From positions 1 through 64,000 of the forward strand of contig NZ_JBAXHI010000006.1 of the NCBI RefSeq assembly GCF_037138995.1: a DNA stretch of 64,000 bases, in the 5' to 3' direction. Below the pieces are notes generated by a model, which saw nothing but the letters and a program-made list of their open reading frames with translations, was not told where the DNA came from and ran no database searches. Below, one piece after another: positions 45,812 through 54,644 of the stretch. This DNA comes from Chlorohelix sp037138995 (lineage in GTDB: Bacteria; Chloroflexota; Chloroflexia; Chloroheliales; Chloroheliaceae). Position numbers and translations under genes: made by a program. Numbering within the stretch: position 1 is the first letter of the stretch; every line of letters begins with the position of its first letter.

Positions 45812-46846
45812 TTGCGTATCAGAGTAAAAGTTCCAGCCTCATCTGCAAACCTTGGTTGTGGATTTGATGCCTTTGGTTTGGCATTAGCATTATATACCGA
45901 TTTTATCTTTGAAAGTGGAACACATGAAGGTGAGATACTGGTTGTAAAAGGCGAAGGAGCCGATAAATTATTAAAAGAACGTTGCAAGCTGGTTTATGAT
46001 GCAATTAGGGTTTATGAGCGTTATACCGGTTATAAAGTACCTAGTTTCAAGCTGGAAATTGAAAACCGGATTCCTTTGGGCAGAGGTCTGGGAAGTAGCG
46101 CTGCCGCAATCGTGGGTGGGTTGGTTGGCGCAGATGCGCTTTGCCGCCGCGCCTATGGCGGCATCAATTACCCCTCCACCAACCAACTGGTTAGGCTTGC
46201 TACAGAAATAGAGGGACATCCCGATAACGTATCAGCCGCGTTGCTTGGCGGTCTAACTCTGGCGGTTTCTGCGCCCGCCGCTGCGGCGCCCTATTTCGCT
46301 GCTACTGCCGATGACAACGAGCATGAAGATACCGCCCCCGCAGAATTTAAAAACATAGATGGTGGTCCGGCTTGGCGTAACCCCTTGGTAGTATCCCTAC
46401 CAACTCCGACAAATCTGACAACAGTAGTATTTATACCATCCTTTGAAATGAGTACCAAAGAAGCGCGTGCCGTTTTACCGCCAAGCGTTTCCATGCAAGA
46501 CGCAGCCCATAACTCAAGCCGAGCAGCCTTATTTATAGCCGCTTTCACTGCTCCGAGCGGTAAATTGGAATGGCTGGCAGAGGCAATGAATGACCGATTG
46601 CATCAGCCTTATCGAGGTCAAATTTTCCCGCAGCTTCCTGCCTTGATTGATGGCGCACAAAGAGCGGGCGCATATGGCGCAGCGTTGAGTGGCGCAGGGT
46701 CGGCGGTATTAGCCTTTACTCCTCGCGAAAGAGTTCCCCAAATCCATGAGGCTTTCCTGAAAACGGCACGAGAATTGGGTTTGAGCGGTCGTACCGAACA
46801 GTTAGAAATCGGGCTGGGAGGTCCGCTAATCGGTTACGAGCTATAG
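45812..46846 (+). CDS. thrB: Homoserine kinase
   Basis: 344 residues, a GHMP-superfamily kinase that phosphorylates homoserine in threonine synthesis. The substrate motif VKVPASSANLGCGFDAFG begins at about residue 4, and the ATP-binding motif PLGRGLGSSAAAI is near residue 90. The C-terminal GAYGAALSGAGSAVLAF is typical. An insert near residues 155-180, rich in Ala, Asp and Glu, lengthens the protein over the usual 300-320. The start is TTG, with GGGAG eight bases before. thrC and the homoserine dehydrogenase gene are not nearby. The homoserine it uses is also a source of substrate for trans-sulfuration. Confidence 0.92.
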   Translation: MRIRVKVPASSANLGCGFDAFGLALALYTDFIFESGTHEGEILVVKGEGADKLLKERCKLVYDAIRVYERYTGYKVPSFKLEIENRIPLGRGLGSSAAAIVGGLVGADALCRRAYGGINYPSTNQLVRLATEIEGHPDNVSAALLGGLTLAVSAPAAAAPYFAATADDNEHEDTAPAEFKNIDGGPAWRNPLVVSLPTPTNLTTVVFIPSFEMSTKEARAVLPPSVSMQDAAHNSSRAALFIAAFTAPSGKLEWLAEAMNDRLHQPYRGQIFPQLPALIDGAQRAGAYGAALSGAGSAVLAFTPRERVPQIHEAFLKTARELGLSGRTEQLEIGLGGPLIGYEL

Positions 46847-46854
46847 GTAAAGGG

Positions 46855-46884
46855 TGGCACAATCTTACGTATAAGGTTGTGCCA
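46855..46884. terminator. Bidirectional hairpin between thrB and the metallopeptidase gene
   Basis: TGGCACAATCTTA (46855-46867) pairs with TAAGGTTGTGCCA (46872-46884), a 13-bp stem with one wobble. It sits between converging genes; T-runs are weak on both sides. Confidence 0.6.
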
Positions 46885-46891
46885 ATGCATA

Positions 46892-48055
46892 CTACTGTGA
46901 TAATTCTTCAAGACGGGCTGCAAGTGTGAAATCCGGCTTTTCTTTGGCAATATATTTAGCGCGAATAGCCGGCAAATCCACCATAAGCGCTGCAGCTTGT
47001 TGCAATAATTTTACTCCGGTCAAATAATCCTGAAGATGTATATTTTCGGTAGCAAGATAAGGTTTGCCGGGTGAGTCATCGGAAACATTGTGATAATTGC
47101 CAAGCGGAAAAGCTAATCCGGTTGCCTTATAGCCGTTCAAAATAGCAGAACTGGCTTCGCATCTTCCTCCCGTCATTAGTTGACGCTGGATTTTTACAGG
47201 CTGAGAAGAGCGTGCCACTAAATCGCAGCCCATTTTAAGAGCAGCCCGATTCAAAACAAACTCAGCTTCCGAATCAAAGGTAGAAAAGCGATCCCCTGCT
47301 CTGATTACAGGACCTTCCCCTTGAATTGCGCCGGGTAAAGCCTTACTGGCTTCAATCGAAACCACCAGCGTATCTAACGGCAATGCGCCGGATTGAAAAA
47401 CCATATCTGCGCCAACCAAGCCGACTTCTTCGGCGCGTGTGAAAACGCCGTACAAATTGGCTTCAACTTCGTCAGTTGCAACTTTATGTAAAGCTAAAAG
47501 AGCAGCAGCACAACCCGCCAAATCATCTATAACCCGCGCATAAATAAAATCATCGCTAATTTGAAAATCAAGTAAATCCCAAATCCCGAATTTATAGCCT
47601 TCCGGTAGTTCAATCTCACTTTGAAGATACAATTCAACCATGCGAGGAGGTAGAGATTCAGCTTTGTATCCAACGATTTTTCCAGCAATAAAAGGCTTGG
47701 AGGAATCAAGGCTATAAATTCTGACCTGTGGCTCTCCTTCAAAACAAAGCGGGTTAACCCCACCTAACAAAAGCGCAGTTAGGTTTGCGTTTGGGAAGCC
47801 TTCAATTGCGCCTTTAGCAGTTATTTCAAATGCCGGATGGTCAGTATGCGCCATCAGTGCAAGTGGGCGAATATTCACGCCTTTAGAATAATGCGCCAAA
47901 ATATTACCCCAACGATCAATCGTATAGGGAATATTGTATTGCTTTAGAAACGCTTCGATATAAGCCAGAATATTATGCTCAAAAAAAGAGGCAGTCGGGA
48001 TAGAGACTAAATCACGTAGCGTGTTTAGACAAAATTCTTCGTAAGCTGAATCCAT
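46892..48055 (-). CDS. M42/M20-like zinc metallopeptidase
   Basis: 387 residues with the di-zinc ligand pattern of the M28/M20/M42 clan: LMAHTDHP (His and Asp), VIDDLAGC (bridging Asp), TRAEEVGLVG (Glu-Glu), SIEAS, and a late His in NYHNVSDDSPG. The order resembles M42 aminopeptidases, though the sequence is diverged and M20-type deacylase activity is also possible. It is likely cytoplasmic, with no signal peptide. It lies 17 bp downstream of a membrane-protein gene and probably shares its transcript. Confidence 0.8.
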   Translation of the reverse strand: MDSAYEEFCLNTLRDLVSIPTASFFEHNILAYIEAFLKQYNIPYTIDRWGNILAHYSKGVNIRPLALMAHTDHPAFEITAKGAIEGFPNANLTALLLGGVNPLCFEGEPQVRIYSLDSSKPFIAGKIVGYKAESLPPRMVELYLQSEIELPEGYKFGIWDLLDFQISDDFIYARVIDDLAGCAAALLALHKVATDEVEANLYGVFTRAEEVGLVGADMVFQSGALPLDTLVVSIEASKALPGAIQGEGPVIRAGDRFSTFDSEAEFVLNRAALKMGCDLVARSSQPVKIQRQLMTGGRCEASSAILNGYKATGLAFPLGNYHNVSDDSPGKPYLATENIHLQDYLTGVKLLQQAAALMVDLPAIRAKYIAKEKPDFTLAARLEELSQ

Positions 48056-48072
48056 TTAATTTACGCTGCCTT

Positions 48073-48831
48073 TTACTGTTTTGAGCCGCTCAGTACGTTG
48101 TTACGGCGTTTGAGCAAAATACGGGTGAAAGGAATGCGTACTTCCTCGAAAACCTCAATGCTGATAAGAAAGCCTATAAAGATAAAAGTCACGCCCAACA
48201 AGGTTGCCAGTGAAAAGGCATCAGATCCGCTCAAATTAAAGCGGGTTATGAAACCGGCGCTACTAGCAGCAAAAGCCCCTAGCGCAATAAAAATATTACT
48301 CAACACCCTGTAAAATCTAATGCGTTTGCGCCAGAAAACAAACGTACTTTGGATTGCGCCAAATAAGAGAAACCCTGCCCCAAAAATATTAAAGAAGGGG
48401 GTCATTACTCTGACATAAGTAGGGAAGGCTTTACCTGTAACCTCTTCGGTTGCATTAGCCGGAAGTTGCGATAAATCAACCTGTGCGGTAAATACCAACA
48501 CCAGCGCGGTAATGAAGCATAAAATCAGAATACCCAATACGGGAAGCGCAACTTTACGAGAAGCAATCAGGAAGATTGTACCCATACCAAGAAATGAACT
48601 TGTACCCATCGCACCTGCCAAATACCACAGCCGGTAGTAGTTGGCATTTTCTATCCAACCGTTGGAAGTTCCTAGAAATTGGGAAAAGGCAGCAAGGCAA
48701 AACAACAATAAGCCAATAGTCCAAATGACTTGGTAGGTCTTGTGTCGCAAAATAAACTGGTCGAATACCATCAACGCAAAAATGAAACTAACTATGCTGG
48801 CGAGCAAAGGAAGCATAACCGTGAAGTTCAT
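48073..48831 (-). CDS. Seven-helix membrane protein, unknown
   Basis: 252 residues with about seven predicted membrane helices spread evenly along the chain, and a short basic tail (LKRRNNVLSGSKQ). I recognise no family motif. It is the first gene of a two-gene unit with the metallopeptidase. AAAGGG precedes the ATG at a suitable distance. The function cannot be given. Confidence 0.65.
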   Translation of the reverse strand: MNFTVMLPLLASIVSFIFALMVFDQFILRHKTYQVIWTIGLLLFCLAAFSQFLGTSNGWIENANYYRLWYLAGAMGTSSFLGMGTIFLIASRKVALPVLGILILCFITALVLVFTAQVDLSQLPANATEEVTGKAFPTYVRVMTPFFNIFGAGFLLFGAIQSTFVFWRKRIRFYRVLSNIFIALGAFAASSAGFITRFNLSGSDAFSLATLLGVTFIFIGFLISIEVFEEVRIPFTRILLKRRNNVLSGSKQ

Positions 48832-48996
48832 ATGTCTTACCCTTTTGTTAGGTCACCCAATTCATATTTTGATTTTGGGCAAGTTGGAATTTTGCTGTTC
48901 TCAAGTGTTGCGGTAGCCAGATTTTAACACATTTTTTTCAGAACTCCTATAGGGTTTCTACCTTATTTTTTAACAAAATTAAAGAGCCTGCCATAA

Positions 48997-49028
48997 TAAA
49001 AAAAGCCCCTTACCAAATATAAGGGGCT
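48997..49028 (-). terminator. Terminator of the FTR1 gene
   Basis: Minus strand: AGCCCCTTA stem (49028-49004) closing an 8-bp-plus hairpin, followed by TTTTTTT (49003-48997), 22 bp beyond the stop codon. Confidence 0.85.
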
Positions 49029-49049
49029 AATATATAACAAGTCGAAAAT

Positions 49050-50540
49050 TTATTCAGAAGCTTGTGCCGTAACAGATTTGTGTGGATGCAAACGGGATTG
49101 GCGTATGCCTATAAACCAGACCGCAACTCCCGCGCTGAACAATAGCAATTGCGGGAGTGTAGTTTCCCATGTTGGGAAAATCCCAAAAAATTCATTTGCC
49201 GGAAGAATTGTACTAGTATTGGACGATAGCAGATTGGCTACTTGCAAAGAGTGGATACCTGTTCCCAAAAACTTGAAGCATAGATAGAAAACCAAAATAC
49301 TAGCTACCATAAAGAAAGGGCGTAAGGGTATTCGTACTCCTGCCACTATTATTAAAATACCGATTACCAGCAGAATTGCCAACCCAATGCCCAAACCTGC
49401 TAACAGGTCGAACAGGCTGATTGAACCTGCCATACCCAATAGAAATAATACGGTTTCAGCGCCTTCCCGAAACACTGCTAAAAATGCCAGCAAAGCCAAA
49501 CCGAACAAACTGCCCTTTGCCAGCGCATTGCTAGTTTTTGCGCTGATATAGCGCTGCCATTCCTTTATGTTAGATTTGCTATGCAACCAATAGCTAACAT
49601 AGACAAGCATTAACGCGGCAAATAAACCGACAAAGCCCTCCATTACTTCACGATTGCCGCCGCTAAAAGCGTTTGTGAAGATTAACTGAATCAGTACCGC
49701 CAGCACAACGCTGATTCCCAACCCCCCTATAGCGCCACTCCACACCCATTTCTGTCCGCTTTTGTTATCAGATTTTCGCAAAAACGCCAGTAAGGCAACC
49801 AAAACCAGCAGAGCTTCCAAACCTTCACGCAAAATTATTGCTACAGCATCGAATATTCCATAGTTCCCGGCATTGTTAAACGGCTCAAGACGCGAATACA
49901 TTCGATCCAGAACCTCTTTAGCTTGAGGTGAATTTTGGGAAAGCAAATTGAAAGCTAGGCTCATATCGTTTTCAGTGCCGATATAGGCATTTACCGAGCG
50001 AGTCTTTATTTGCCCCTCAACATTCAACCATGCTACCTGAAACTCTTTTACATCATTCAACGCAGAGGCATAGTTACCACTAATGACATAAGCGCGTGCA
50101 TCATCCAGTTTGCTCAATACGGCGCTTACTGTTGGTTTGCTATCAACTGGAGTACCGCTAATATCTTGTGAGCTACTTTGAATAAATGCTAGGTTAATAT
50201 CATAGAGATTGTCCAGCGTTTCAGCCACTTTATCAGCTTTTTGTGAGGCAAAAGCTTCGGTAATATCGCGCATTTTGTTTTCAATATCTAAATAAGTTTG
50301 TCTAGATTTTTCCTTTACCCCATCTTCAACCGCGCTCCAAGAGCTTTCAAAAAGCTTATAGGTTTCTTGCGCTGCCGCTAAATCACCTGACTTAGCCAAT
50401 GAAAGCGCGGTTTCTACGTGAGCATTAAGCTGCTGAAGCTCATCTTCCGGGCTAGAAGCACGAGCCGGAACTGCAAGAAAGCTTAAAAGAAGAAGTGGCA
50501 ATAATAGTAGTCCCAACAGCCGAATCCTTGAAGTTTTCAC
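49050..50540 (-). CDS. FTR1/EfeU-family iron permease with N-terminal extracytoplasmic domain
   Basis: 496 residues from the GTG at 50540 (GGGAG nine bases upstream; the GTG at 50558 sits before that site). A signal peptide (MKTSRIRLLG... PARA) leads to an extracytoplasmic helical region of about 200 residues, similar to imelysin-like helical pairs (repeated SGNYASALNDVKEFQ and SGDLAAAQETYKLF). The seven-helix FTR1 core follows. Two REGxE-type motifs, REGLEALLVL and REGAETVLFL, provide the Fe-binding Glu residues. Such proteins import ferric or ferrous iron. No partner oxidase gene (EfeO/B) is near, and the fused exterior domain may replace it. A palindrome overlaps its promoter. Confidence 0.9.
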   Translation of the reverse strand: MKTSRIRLLGLLLLPLLLLSFLAVPARASSPEDELQQLNAHVETALSLAKSGDLAAAQETYKLFESSWSAVEDGVKEKSRQTYLDIENKMRDITEAFASQKADKVAETLDNLYDINLAFIQSSSQDISGTPVDSKPTVSAVLSKLDDARAYVISGNYASALNDVKEFQVAWLNVEGQIKTRSVNAYIGTENDMSLAFNLLSQNSPQAKEVLDRMYSRLEPFNNAGNYGIFDAVAIILREGLEALLVLVALLAFLRKSDNKSGQKWVWSGAIGGLGISVVLAVLIQLIFTNAFSGGNREVMEGFVGLFAALMLVYVSYWLHSKSNIKEWQRYISAKTSNALAKGSLFGLALLAFLAVFREGAETVLFLLGMAGSISLFDLLAGLGIGLAILLVIGILIIVAGVRIPLRPFFMVASILVFYLCFKFLGTGIHSLQVANLLSSNTSTILPANEFFGIFPTWETTLPQLLLFSAGVAVWFIGIRQSRLHPHKSVTAQASE

Positions 50541-50589
50541 CTTGTCTAGCTCCCACACTTGTATTGGTTAATAGTAGGTTTTATCAAGG

Positions 50590-50620
50590 TTAGTATATAC
50601 TAATATTTTTATACTGTCAA
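50590..50620 (-). promoter_or_regulatory. FTR1 promoter with palindromic operator
   Basis: Minus strand: perfect TTGACA (50620-50615), an exact 17-bp spacer, TATACT (50597-50592). The perfect palindrome TTAGTATATACTAA (50590-50603) covers the -10. Its half-site AAGGTTAG...CTAA resembles DtxR/IdeR-type iron boxes, so iron-dependent repression is likely, though the regulator is not in the window. Confidence 0.65.
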
Positions 50621-50638
50621 GGCTAATAAAACGTCGCT

Positions 50639-50875
50639 CAGGGCTGTTGCAAGAAAGAAATTGTCCTTTATAAAACGGTTCTCAAAGGGGTTTGGGTAAG
50701 GGCGCGTGGTGATTTTGTAGGGGTGTGGCTCGACACGCCCTTTTTGTTTGGCATAAATCTTATGGGGTTGAGGCAACGGAGGAAGGGCGACTCCAGCGTC
50801 GCCACTACGGGTTAATCTTCTTGATGGTTTGGCTGGAGTGTTGAAAATATAAATACTGACTATGCAACAGCCCTG
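50639..50875. mobile_element. Miniature inverted-repeat element, 237 bp
   Basis: A perfect 13-bp terminal inverted repeat (CAGGGCTGTTGCA at 50639-50651, its complement at 50863-50875) bounds 237 bp without any coding capacity. The interior contains hairpins such as GGGCGACTCCAGCGTCGCC. It matches 54862-55090 over most of its length. No clear target duplication is seen. The rest of the 50541-51006 gap holds the FTR1 promoter on one side and an AT-rich leader on the other. Confidence 0.75.
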
Positions 50876-51006
50876 CCACAGATGGCTGGATTCTAACTAT
50901 GGATACGAATAGTAAGGTAATATGTAACGTTTATTACATATAATAGCACCAATAATTTGAAACCTTATGGTTAATAGGTTTCATCTTTTCTCTGGGAGGT
51001 TTGTTT

Positions 51007-52185
51007 TTGCTCAATTTCGTTTTCAAAATATTTAGCAGTAACCCTTTAATACAACTTAAACTTTTATTGCCGTTTATCCTGCCCTCCATTGGGTTTGGGC
51101 TGTTGGGAGTTATCCGACTTCATCGTCTGCACAAAGAGAGCAAGCGCTTCATCAGGCATTTGGTAATGGCAACGCTTGGCGCATATTTCGGGTTCACGCT
51201 GCTAATTTCGCTGCAGAACCCCACCGGAACGAGTTATGGAGCAGCCCAACCTGTCATTATAGTTTTCGGAGTAATCTATCTATTACTATTGGGCTTTACC
51301 TTGTTTTTGTTCTCGCTGCTAATAAAAATAAATCGCTTGCACCAAAATTGGAAGTTTTTGACCCGCGCCTATTACGCCGGACATTTAGCGTTGCTGCTGC
51401 TGCTGGGATACGGCGCATACATCGAGCCGTTCTGGCTGGATACCACCTATACTACCCTGACCGCTGCCAGTTTTGCGCCCGGTTCGCCCCCCTTGAAAAT
51501 CGTGTTAATCAGCGATTTGCATATGGAGCGATGGGGGCGGCGCGAGGATGAGACGATTGCCGCTATTCGCAAGCTTGAGCCTGACCTTTTGCTCGTTAGC
51601 GGGGATTTTATAAACGTTGACCATTATCAGCCTGAAACCTACACCGATATGCACCGCTTTTTCATGAATCTTCAGGCACGTTACGGGGTGTATGCGGTGG
51701 GCGGTTCGGTGGATGATATTGAGGAAACGCGCGTGGCTTTGCAGGATACGCCCGTCCATTTCCTCAACAATGAAATTGCGCGACTGGAAATTGACAGCAA
51801 CAAAATCGAAATTCTAGGTATTCCAAGCCGTTACCGGGATGACGGGCAAATGCTGGTTGAGTTAAGCGCAGAGTTAAACCCGAACGCTTACAAAATCTTG
51901 CTCTACCATACGCCCGACCTTGCCAAAGAAAAGAGCCTTGCTAATATAAATTTGTATCTGGCAGGGCATACACATGGCGGGCAAATCGCGCTACCCTTTG
52001 TAGGGGCAATTTTTACCGCCAGTCGCTACGGTACGGAATATGCGGCAGGCTTGTACAAGCTGGCTAATCCCGTCAATACTATGCTTTATGTGACGCGGGG
52101 CTTGGGCTTTGAGGGAATAAATACGCCGCGTATCCGGCTATTTGCCCGTCCCGAAATATCGGCACTTACGCTTGTCCCTGCTTGA
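51007..52185 (+). CDS. Membrane-anchored calcineurin-like metallophosphoesterase
   Basis: 392 residues from the TTG at 51007; GGGAGG ends eight bases upstream, while the earlier TTG at 51001 abuts that site. Four N-terminal membrane helices (about 10-150) precede a soluble phosphoesterase domain. Metal-ligand motifs are visible: LISDLHME (Asp, His), VSGDF (Asp), YHTPD and AGHTHGGQ. The usual GNHD motif reads GGSVDD instead, losing the Asn-His pair, which may alter the active site. YkuE/LpxH-like phosphodiesterases of lipids or nucleotides are the closest relatives. It faces outward or inward depending on the helix count, which is not settled. Confidence 0.82.
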   Translation: MLNFVFKIFSSNPLIQLKLLLPFILPSIGFGLLGVIRLHRLHKESKRFIRHLVMATLGAYFGFTLLISLQNPTGTSYGAAQPVIIVFGVIYLLLLGFTLFLFSLLIKINRLHQNWKFLTRAYYAGHLALLLLLGYGAYIEPFWLDTTYTTLTAASFAPGSPPLKIVLISDLHMERWGRREDETIAAIRKLEPDLLLVSGDFINVDHYQPETYTDMHRFFMNLQARYGVYAVGGSVDDIEETRVALQDTPVHFLNNEIARLEIDSNKIEILGIPSRYRDDGQMLVELSAELNPNAYKILLYHTPDLAKEKSLANINLYLAGHTHGGQIALPFVGAIFTASRYGTEYAAGLYKLANPVNTMLYVTRGLGFEGINTPRIRLFARPEISALTLVPA

Positions 52186-52240
52186 TTTCTGAGGTTCGCG
52201 CCACTTTCACGAAGCCGCTTCGCTTTCCTTCTCGCCCTGT

Positions 52241-52774
52241 TTACGGAACAGCGGGACGCTCCGGCGTACTAGGATACCAGCGTAGAGGTTGCCATTCGGT
52301 GGTGAGGTATTCTGGGTAGATAAAATAGCGTGACATTTCTTTGCCGTAGCGCAGGTAATTCAGAAGCCCTTCGCCCATGCTAGGACGCGGGATGTATTCC
52401 GGCGCTTGCGCGAAAGGCACAAAGCGCACCTCTTTTACGGGACCGTTCACCTCAGCTATTAATTCAGGCTCAACCTCCGGCGCGAGTAGGTGTACCTCGA
52501 ATACCAGCGTGACAAATTGCTTATGCGCTATCTCGGAGCGAGAATCAACCGCGTAGAGCAGTTCGCCCACCGTCACCTGCAAGCCCGTTTCTTCCAGAAA
52601 TTCGCGCTGCAACGCCTCTTTATGCTGTTCGCCCGGTTCTAGCCTACCGCCCGGCAGAGACCACAGTAACTCCGGGTAGCCGTAATCGTTGGCAACCAGT
52701 AACACATTGCCCCGATGCGCCAGAACGCCCTGCGACACTCGATAATATTGCCATTCTTGTTGTATTTCGCTCAT
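52241..52774 (-). CDS. NUDIX hydrolase
   Basis: 177 residues with an intact Nudix box, GGRLEPGEQHKEALQREF followed by LEETGL (the GxxxxxE / REUxEExGU pattern, starting near residue 40). This cleaves nucleoside diphosphates linked to another group. The N-terminal VSQGVLAHRGNVLLV is typical of the fold, and the C-terminal tail is Tyr/Trp/Pro-rich. Length is usual. The start at 52774 has little ribosome-site support. The substrate is not predictable. Confidence 0.88.
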   Translation of the reverse strand: MSEIQQEWQYYRVSQGVLAHRGNVLLVANDYGYPELLWSLPGGRLEPGEQHKEALQREFLEETGLQVTVGELLYAVDSRSEIAHKQFVTLVFEVHLLAPEVEPELIAEVNGPVKEVRFVPFAQAPEYIPRPSMGEGLLNYLRYGKEMSRYFIYPEYLTTEWQPLRWYPSTPERPAVP

Positions 52775-52935
52775 GTGAATATTTTAGCAGGGTGCGAGGA
52801 AAAAACAAAATCAGCCACAACCCCAAATTTTCGGGCGGCGCTACGCGCGTACGGAATTCTCTTTACTCCTTACCCTTTTGACCGTTCCCTCTCCCAAGAT
52901 TTTTGGGTTAATTTAGAGGAAAGAGCGCCAGAGGC

Positions 52936-52965
52936 TCAGAGTTCAGAGGATTCAGAGTTCAGAGG
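52936..52965. repeat. 14-bp tandem pair at the stop codon of the SUMF1 gene
   Basis: TCAGAGTTCAGAGG at 52936-52949 and again at 52952-52965, two bases apart. The second copy includes the stop codon (52959-52961) of the minus-strand gene. A two-copy tandem repeat only. Confidence 0.6.
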
Positions 52966-54644
52966 GGCGCGTTAGCGGAACACACCACCACCCGAAAACC
53001 GATAGGGTTGGCACCGCCGTCAGGGTCGATGTTGAAGCGGTACACGCAGGACGCAACAACTAGACCGTAGTCGTAAGACCCGCCCCGCAGCATTCTCCAA
53101 TCACCGCTATCGTCCACCGCCACTTCTTCCGGCTCTTTGTACTTGTTCTGGCACCACTCCCACAGGTTGCCGATCATGTCCAGCGCCCCGCATGCCGCCG
53201 TCCCTTGCGGGTACATCCCTACCGCCGTGGTTCGCTGCAAACCCGCTTCTCTGGTGTTGGCGTACCCCTCTTTCCACGCGCCCCACGGGTATTCGCGTTG
53301 TTGGCTGCCGCCTTGTGCTGCCCATTGCCATTCCCACTCCGTTGGCAAACGCACCTGCGCGTTTTCGCCCACCACTAATGGCTTGCTCCCACCGCCCGGA
53401 TTGGGCAATTGCCAGCCCCGCATTCGCTTGTTCAGCCACCGCCCGAACGCCACGCTCTGATACCACGAGATGTTATCACGTGGGTTGTTCGAGTTCTTGC
53501 GGTATCGCTCATCTAGTCCTTGCGGCTGGCGTCTCGGCGGGAAGCCCTGCCACCACTCCGGGTTGTTATAGCCATCTGCCGCTTGCACAAAAACGTCATA
53601 TTGGGCGTAAGTCACCTGATATTTAGCAATATAAAAGGGCTGAATTTCAAAGGTCTGTTCCCCAATTTTCAGCTTGCCGCCCGGATGTACCGGTAGCCAC
53701 GTTATATCGGGTACGCCATTAGCGGCTACTCCTACGCCGGAACGCGGGTCGCCGATTTCGCTCAAACGGTCACCGATTTTCATACGGCGTGGGTGGTCGG
53801 TACTGAGGTTCTCCAGTTCGAGCAACAGGCGTTCCTGCTCTTGCTTCAGAAGTAGCGGTTCCAGTTTTGCCAGCTTATCCTTTGCCATAAAAATAAACGG
53901 CTCAACCGCATAGCATAACGCCGCTTCAAAATCGGCTTTAGCCGCCAGCCACTGCTCTAACGCCAGCAGCGTCAACCCGCGCCCATATAATAGCTCGTGG
54001 TCATCGGCGCTATCCTGTAAGGCGGCATTGTATTTTTCCAGCGCAGCTTTTATATCAGCCATGCCCTGCTGCCGCTTGTTGCGTTTAAGGTAGCTATCGC
54101 CGCGCCAATAGTAAGGGTGCGGATATTCGGGCGCGAGTTTTATAGCGGTGGCCAGGTCGGCAATAGCCGAGTCATAGTTAGTATGATTGTGGTGGACAAC
54201 CCCCCGCCAATAGAAATACTCAGGCTCATGGGGGTTCAGGTGAATCGCGCTGGTCAGGTCGGTAAAGGCTCTTTCCAGTTCGCTTTTCTCAAAATGGGCG
54301 TGGAAGCGATTGTAGTAGGCGGCAGCAAGGCTTTTTTCAAACTGCGGATTGGTGGAAGAATTGCCCATGATTTCCTCACCGAGCAAAATGGCGGTCTCCC
54401 AATCGCGGTTAAATACCGCCTGTTCAAACTGCATCAGCAATTTTCTATTATTGGGTGGGGTGTTGGGCGCAATCTGCCGGAGCTTCTGTTCGAGGTCGGC
54501 AATTTCCTTTTCAGCATCCTGAATCTGGATTACGACCTGTGGCGGTACGTTGGTATCACCGAATACAGCCCTTTGCTCTTCCAAAATTGCCAAACGGCGT
54601 TTGGTCAAAACCAGCAAGTTTTGCAAATTCTCGCGCTCACTCAT
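52959..54644 (-). CDS. TPR protein with C-terminal SUMF1/FGE-like domain
   Basis: 561 residues in three parts. A coiled-coil N-terminus (about 1-65; LVLTKRRLAILEEQRAVFG) resembles the effector-associated helical modules seen in Chloroflexota conflict proteins. TPR repeats follow (about 75-260; FTDLTSAIHLNPHEPEYFYWRG). The C-terminal SUMF1/formylglycine-generating-enzyme-like domain (about 315-560) has IAKYQVTYAQY, LPTEWEW, GNLWEWC and RGGSYDYG. In true FGE a Cys pair does the oxidation; here only one Cys near the equivalent place (VVASCVYRF) is present, so sulfatase activation is unlikely. Such domains often act as binding or effector modules. AAGGGAG precedes the ATG by nine bases. Confidence 0.85.
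   Translation of the reverse strand: MSERENLQNLLVLTKRRLAILEEQRAVFGDTNVPPQVVIQIQDAEKEIADLEQKLRQIAPNTPPNNRKLLMQFEQAVFNRDWETAILLGEEIMGNSSTNPQFEKSLAAAYYNRFHAHFEKSELERAFTDLTSAIHLNPHEPEYFYWRGVVHHNHTNYDSAIADLATAIKLAPEYPHPYYWRGDSYLKRNKRQQGMADIKAALEKYNAALQDSADDHELLYGRGLTLLALEQWLAAKADFEAALCYAVEPFIFMAKDKLAKLEPLLLKQEQERLLLELENLSTDHPRRMKIGDRLSEIGDPRSGVGVAANGVPDITWLPVHPGGKLKIGEQTFEIQPFYIAKYQVTYAQYDVFVQAADGYNNPEWWQGFPPRRQPQGLDERYRKNSNNPRDNISWYQSVAFGRWLNKRMRGWQLPNPGGGSKPLVVGENAQVRLPTEWEWQWAAQGGSQQREYPWGAWKEGYANTREAGLQRTTAVGMYPQGTAACGALDMIGNLWEWCQNKYKEPEEVAVDDSGDWRMLRGGSYDYGLVVASCVYRFNIDPDGGANPIGFRVVVCSANAPL

Noticed and set aside
52936..52965. Possible CRISPR or longer tandem array
   Set aside because: Only two copies of 14 bp, 2 bp apart, with no spacers.
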